From CBDFNC01 sp965249895 (lineage in GTDB: Bacteria > Pseudomonadota > Gammaproteobacteria > Enterobacterales > CBDFNC01): a stretch of DNA of 64,000 nucleotides. The DNA is taken from assembly GCA_965249895.1 (NCBI GenBank), contig CBDFNC010000001.1:372001-436000 (forward strand), given 5' to 3'. The first letter of the stretch is position 1. The number at the start of each line of letters is the position of its first letter. A model generated the notes under the pieces. That model was not told where the DNA came from and searched no databases. It saw only the letters and a program-made list of their open reading frames with translations. Shown here one piece after another: positions 61,331-64,000 of this stretch. The translations under genes and the position numbers were made by a program.

Positions 61331-62005
61331 GGAAAAAGCATGCTTTTTCAGGTGATTACGCGAGTCCATGGGACGGATGAGCCGGAACCAGGCCACACGG
61401 ACGTGTTATGGCCCTCAGGCTCATAAAGTGCTCTATATTCCGGAAAAAGCATGCTTTTTCAGGTGATTACGCGAGTCCATGGGACGGATGAGCCGGAACC
61501 AGGCCACACGGACGTGTTATGGCCCTCAGGCTCATAAAGTGCTCTATATTCCGGAAAAAGCATGCTTTTTCAGGTGATTACGCGAATCCATGGGACGGAT
61601 GAGCCGGAATCAGGCCACACGGACGTGTTATGGCCCTCAGGCTTATAAAGTGCTCTATATTCCGGAAAAAGCATGCTTTTTCAGGTGATTACGCGAATCA
61701 ATGGGACGGATGAGCCGGAACCAGGCCACACGGACGTGTTATGGCCCTCAGGCTCATAAAGTGCTCTATATTCCGGAAAAAGTATGCTTTTTCAGGTGAT
61801 TACGCGAAGTCTGGGCGGTCCGACGTTTCGGTGGATGAGCCGGAACCAGGCCACACGGACGTGTTATGGCCCTCAGGCTTATAAAGTGCTCCATATTCCG
61901 GAAAAAGCATGCTTTTTCAGGTGATTACGCTAAGCCTGGGCGGTCCGACGTTTCGGTGGCTGAGCCGGAACCAAGCAACACGGATGTGTTACAGGGCAGT
62001 GCTCA
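61331..62005 (+). repeat. Six-unit 111-bp tandem repeat array behind livF
   Basis: Units start at 61331, 61442, 61553, 61664, 61775 and 61900. The first four are 111 bp, the fifth is 125 bp with a changed middle (GGCGGTCCGACGTTTCGG), and the last is degenerate. Each unit has a perfect palindrome GAAAAAGCATGCTTTTTC (one mismatch in unit 5) and a nested stem: ATGAGCC / GGCTCAT outside, GGCC / GGCC inside, ACACG-GA-CGTGT at the tip. In units 3 and 5 the outer arm is GGCTTAT, replacing a G-C pair with G-U, so pairing survives. There is no ORF. Confidence 0.95.
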
Positions 62006-62014
62006 AATCTCTTC

Positions 62015-62043
62015 AAAGGCTACATTTATGTAGCCTTTTTATT
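62015..62043 (+). terminator. Terminator after the repeat array
   Basis: AAAGGCTACA / TGTAGCCTTT with a 4-base loop and a run of T. It ends any transcript that crosses the array from livF and insulates glpE. Confidence 0.9.
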
Positions 62044-62145
62044 TACCCGAAAATCTGCACAAGCTAACCCTGGCACCCACTGTTCCCCTTTTCCCCTTCA
62101 TGTTACCCTGCAAGAAAGCATAGCGTTATAGGTTTGATATACACA

Positions 62146-62463
62146 ATGGACACATTTACCCACATTTCTGTAGTAGAAAGCTTCGAAAAAATTCAACACG
62201 ATGGTGTTACGCTGGTCGATATTCGCGATCCCCAGTCTGTCGCAGCGGCTGGGGTAAAAGATGCATTTCACTTAACCAACGACAAATTGGGCCAGTTTAT
62301 GAATGAAGTGGACTTTGAGGTACCGGTAATAGTCATGTGTTATCACGGTAATTCCAGTCAGGGCGCAGCCCAATATCTGATTAACCAAGGTTATGATGAA
62401 GTCTATAGTATGGATGGTGGTTTTGAAGCCTGGCGGCAACTTTATCCGGTAGAGACAGCTTAA
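62146..62463 (+). CDS. glpE: Thiosulfate sulfurtransferase GlpE
   Basis: A 105-aa single-domain rhodanese. LVDIRDPQSVAAAG lies near 25 and the active-site loop MCYHGNSSQGAAQYL near 64-78 holds the catalytic Cys. SMDGGFEAWRQLYP is at the C-terminus. It transfers sulfane sulfur from thiosulfate to thiols. The ATG at 62146 matches the E. coli GlpE start (MD-x-F); an upstream in-frame start at 62134 is rejected. glpG follows after 24 bases. Confidence 0.94.
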   Translation: MDTFTHISVVESFEKIQHDGVTLVDIRDPQSVAAAGVKDAFHLTNDKLGQFMNEVDFEVPVIVMCYHGNSSQGAAQYLINQGYDEVYSMDGGFEAWRQLYPVETA

Positions 62464-62487
62464 ATCACCCCAAAAAAAGGATCCTGA

Positions 62488-63327
62488 ATGCAGCAACTTG
62501 TGGTGCTTGATAATCCCAGGCTAGCTCAAGCCTTTGTCGATTATATGAGAGTTAAACGTGTTTCCTGTGAAGTCAAAGAAGAGGGATTTGCGTTTGGAAT
62601 ATGGTTATTGGATGAGCAGCATGTGGAGTTAGCTCGAACGGAATTGGAAGCGTTTCTGGCAAACCCATCTGATGATAAGTACTTAGAGGCAAGCTGGCAT
62701 GTGGGGGAGTCGAAACGATTTGACTATGGTCCGGGCGGCACCTTGATCCTGCAAAATTTTTTTTTCCATGCGGGACCCGTGACTCTGAGTATCTTTTTTG
62801 CCAGTGTCGCTATTTATGTGCTTAGTTTTGTTGGTTTATTCCCGCCAATTTATCAAGCGTTAAGCTTTTTTCATCAAGGAGCTGATTTTGGCTCTGGAGA
62901 GATATGGCGATTTTTTACTCCCAGTGTGCTGCACTTTAGCGCCTTACATATCATCTTTAACGCTCTTTGGTGGTGGTATTTAGGGGGGCAAATTGAACGT
63001 GAAAAAGGCAGTGGTAAGCTACTACTAATTTTTGCCATCGCCTCATTTATTCCCAATACAGTACAGTTCTTTATTTCAGGTCCCAACTTTGGTGGCTTAT
63101 CCGGTGTGGTATATGCCATCGCTGGTTATGTGTGGCTGTCTGGCGTGCGTAAGCCGGAAGGTGGACTAGGACTGCCAAATGCGTTTATGGGATTCCTACT
63201 GGTCTGGATGGTACTGGGTTTCTTCGAGGTGATTGGGCCTGCTATGGCCAATATGGTACATCTCTTTGGCTTGGGAGTAGGTCTGTTACAAGCGGCCTTG
63301 GATACCAGGGGCAAGGAAGCTAGCTGA
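62488..63327 (+). CDS. glpG: Rhomboid intramembrane serine protease GlpG
   Basis: A 279-aa inner-membrane protease. An N-terminal cytoplasmic domain spans residues 1-75, followed by six membrane helices. The rhomboid signatures are HFSALHIIFNALWWWYLGGQ near 150 (oxyanion H and N), GLSGVVYAIAGYV near 196 (catalytic Ser near 198) and ANMVHLFGLGVGLL near 252 (catalytic His). The serine-histidine dyad and WR-like loop (Y-L-G-G-Q-I-E-R-E-K-G) are intact. RBS is AAAGGATCC. It forms the conserved glpE-glpG pair. Confidence 0.94.
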   Translation: MQQLVVLDNPRLAQAFVDYMRVKRVSCEVKEEGFAFGIWLLDEQHVELARTELEAFLANPSDDKYLEASWHVGESKRFDYGPGGTLILQNFFFHAGPVTLSIFFASVAIYVLSFVGLFPPIYQALSFFHQGADFGSGEIWRFFTPSVLHFSALHIIFNALWWWYLGGQIEREKGSGKLLLIFAIASFIPNTVQFFISGPNFGGLSGVVYAIAGYVWLSGVRKPEGGLGLPNAFMGFLLVWMVLGFFEVIGPAMANMVHLFGLGVGLLQAALDTRGKEAS

Positions 63328-63441
63328 AGTTAGTAAATACGGGATCTCTCTCCCAGTTTAAGCTGTTTTTACATTAGCTATGGCAAGAAGTCTCTAGAAT
63401 AACCAGGCAATTTTGCGTCCTTGCTGCTACGGGTGATTTCT

Positions 63442-64000
63442 ATGCCGCGTCTTATTTCTTTCGGGGAACTTTTGATTGACTGGATCCCTCTGGATTTCCG
63501 AACAGAGGGAGATATATCTATCCCTGTATATGGCCAATTCCCGGGCGGGGCACCGGCAAATTCGGCTGTGGCTGTGGCCAGGTTAGGGGGCGAAGCCTAT
63601 TTTGTTGGTCAGGTTGGTAAAGATGCCGCCGGGCAATATTTAACCGACTGCCTTAATAAATATCGGGTGAAGACAGATTATTTGTCTGTTGATAGTGAGC
63701 GTAAGACTCCTATGGCCTTTGTCAGCCTGGACAGTGACGGAGAGCGCTCTTTTTCGTTTCATCGTGATAATAGTGCGGATGTTGCGTTTAAAGCCAGTGG
63801 TTTTAATGACGAACTCTATGCTGAAAACGGCATTTTCCATATTTGCTCAAACACATTAACAGATGAAGCCATTGCTGAAGCAACCATTGCCGGGTTAAGT
63901 AAAGCGCATGTATTTGGTTTACTAACTAGCTTCGATGTTAACTTAAGGTTTCCGCTTTGGCAGGACTTGGCGGAAATTCACGACAGAGTACATCAAGCGA
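63442..64000 (+). CDS. PfkB-family sugar kinase (fructokinase-like), cut by window end
   Basis: The first 186 codons of a ribokinase/PfkB-family protein. The N-terminus MPRLISFGELLIDWIPLD is typical of fructokinases. FPGGAPANSAVAVARLGGEA near 36-55 is the substrate-binding GG motif, VGQVGKDAAGQYL follows near 58, and FDVNLRFPLW near 170 matches the D-x-N-x-R block. The C-terminal ATP-binding part with the catalytic G-A-G-D lies beyond the window. Phosphorylation of fructose is the likeliest reaction, but other sugars are possible. The start at 63442 gives the family's standard length. Confidence 0.88.
   Translation, partial: MPRLISFGELLIDWIPLDFRTEGDISIPVYGQFPGGAPANSAVAVARLGGEAYFVGQVGKDAAGQYLTDCLNKYRVKTDYLSVDSERKTPMAFVSLDSDGERSFSFHRDNSADVAFKASGFNDELYAENGIFHICSNTLTDEAIAEATIAGLSKAHVFGLLTSFDVNLRFPLWQDLAEIHDRVHQA

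Noticed and set aside
61331..62005. The 111-bp array as a CRISPR locus
   Set aside because: Units are contiguous and alike along their whole length; there are no short repeats with unique spacers and no cas genes.
1..64000. tRNA or rRNA genes
   Set aside because: No cloverleaf, T-loop consensus or rRNA signature was noticed. A tRNA search program would be needed to exclude them fully.

Overview
The window reads as chromosome of a marine-type gammaproteobacterium, most likely order Alteromonadales (Colwellia/Thalassomonas-like). This is inferred from gene order and protein flavour: spoT-rpoZ-gmk, yicC facing away from rph-pyrE, slmA-dut-coaBC-radC-rpmBG-mutM-coaD, a Vibrio/Shewanella-type LPS core locus with the Kdo kinase kdkA, kbl-tdh with a TetR gene, and glpE-glpG. 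No tRNA, rRNA or CRISPR was seen.

Layout. (1) 1-3071: the 3' end of spoT is cut by the window edge; rpoZ and gmk follow on the minus strand. (2) 3072-22860: a large insertion between gmk and yicC, which lie close together in many relatives. It holds a decayed lipoprotein gene, a J-domain protein with a twin-barrel partner, MITE-like repeats, a metallo-beta-lactamase-fold/LysR divergent pair, a hipBA locus whose hipA has an internal deletion, a SEC-C protein followed by a broken HigA-like gene (this block occurs twice), an IS66 scar, an AAA ATPase behind three phased operators, remnants of a type I restriction locus (hsdS tail, hsdR 5' half) with an AlbA_2/ATPase gene, and an IS256-family element carrying an ISNCY-family element. 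The last 22 bases of yicC recur at 14170 and, less well, at 12045. That identifies yicC's 3' end as the integration site of the island(s). (3) 22861-32775: housekeeping genes. The 5' part of radC is repeated four extra times in front of the intact gene. (4) 32900-48409: a lipoprotein, a PPP phosphatase and a large LPS core/O-antigen locus (UDP-sugar dehydrogenase, four GT9 heptosyltransferase-type genes, GT25, O-antigen ligase, WaaE-like, kdkA, waaA, waaF, hldD), then a TetR regulator. (5) 48555-54801: kbl-tdh (threonine to glycine plus acetyl-CoA), then a deacetylase, a GT4 glycosyltransferase and a GT4-deacetylase fusion, with a MITE between. (6) 54881-64000: an RbsB-like lipoprotein, the livKHMGF branched-chain amino-acid ABC importer, a six-unit 111-bp repeat array, glpE-glpG and the start of a PfkB-family sugar kinase.

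The most unusual signal is a recurrent type of small tandem duplication that re-creates a translation start. At radC (188-bp period, four extra copies), livH-livM (95 bp) and livM-livG (130 bp), the initiation region is duplicated so that each extra copy is a short ORF whose stop overlaps the next start. No period is a multiple of three, so each copy forms a separate translationally coupled micro-ORF. Together with the structured 111-bp array behind livF, this makes the liv region and radC the places to examine first. The other main result is the yicC att repeats, which give the defence/IS island defined ends.
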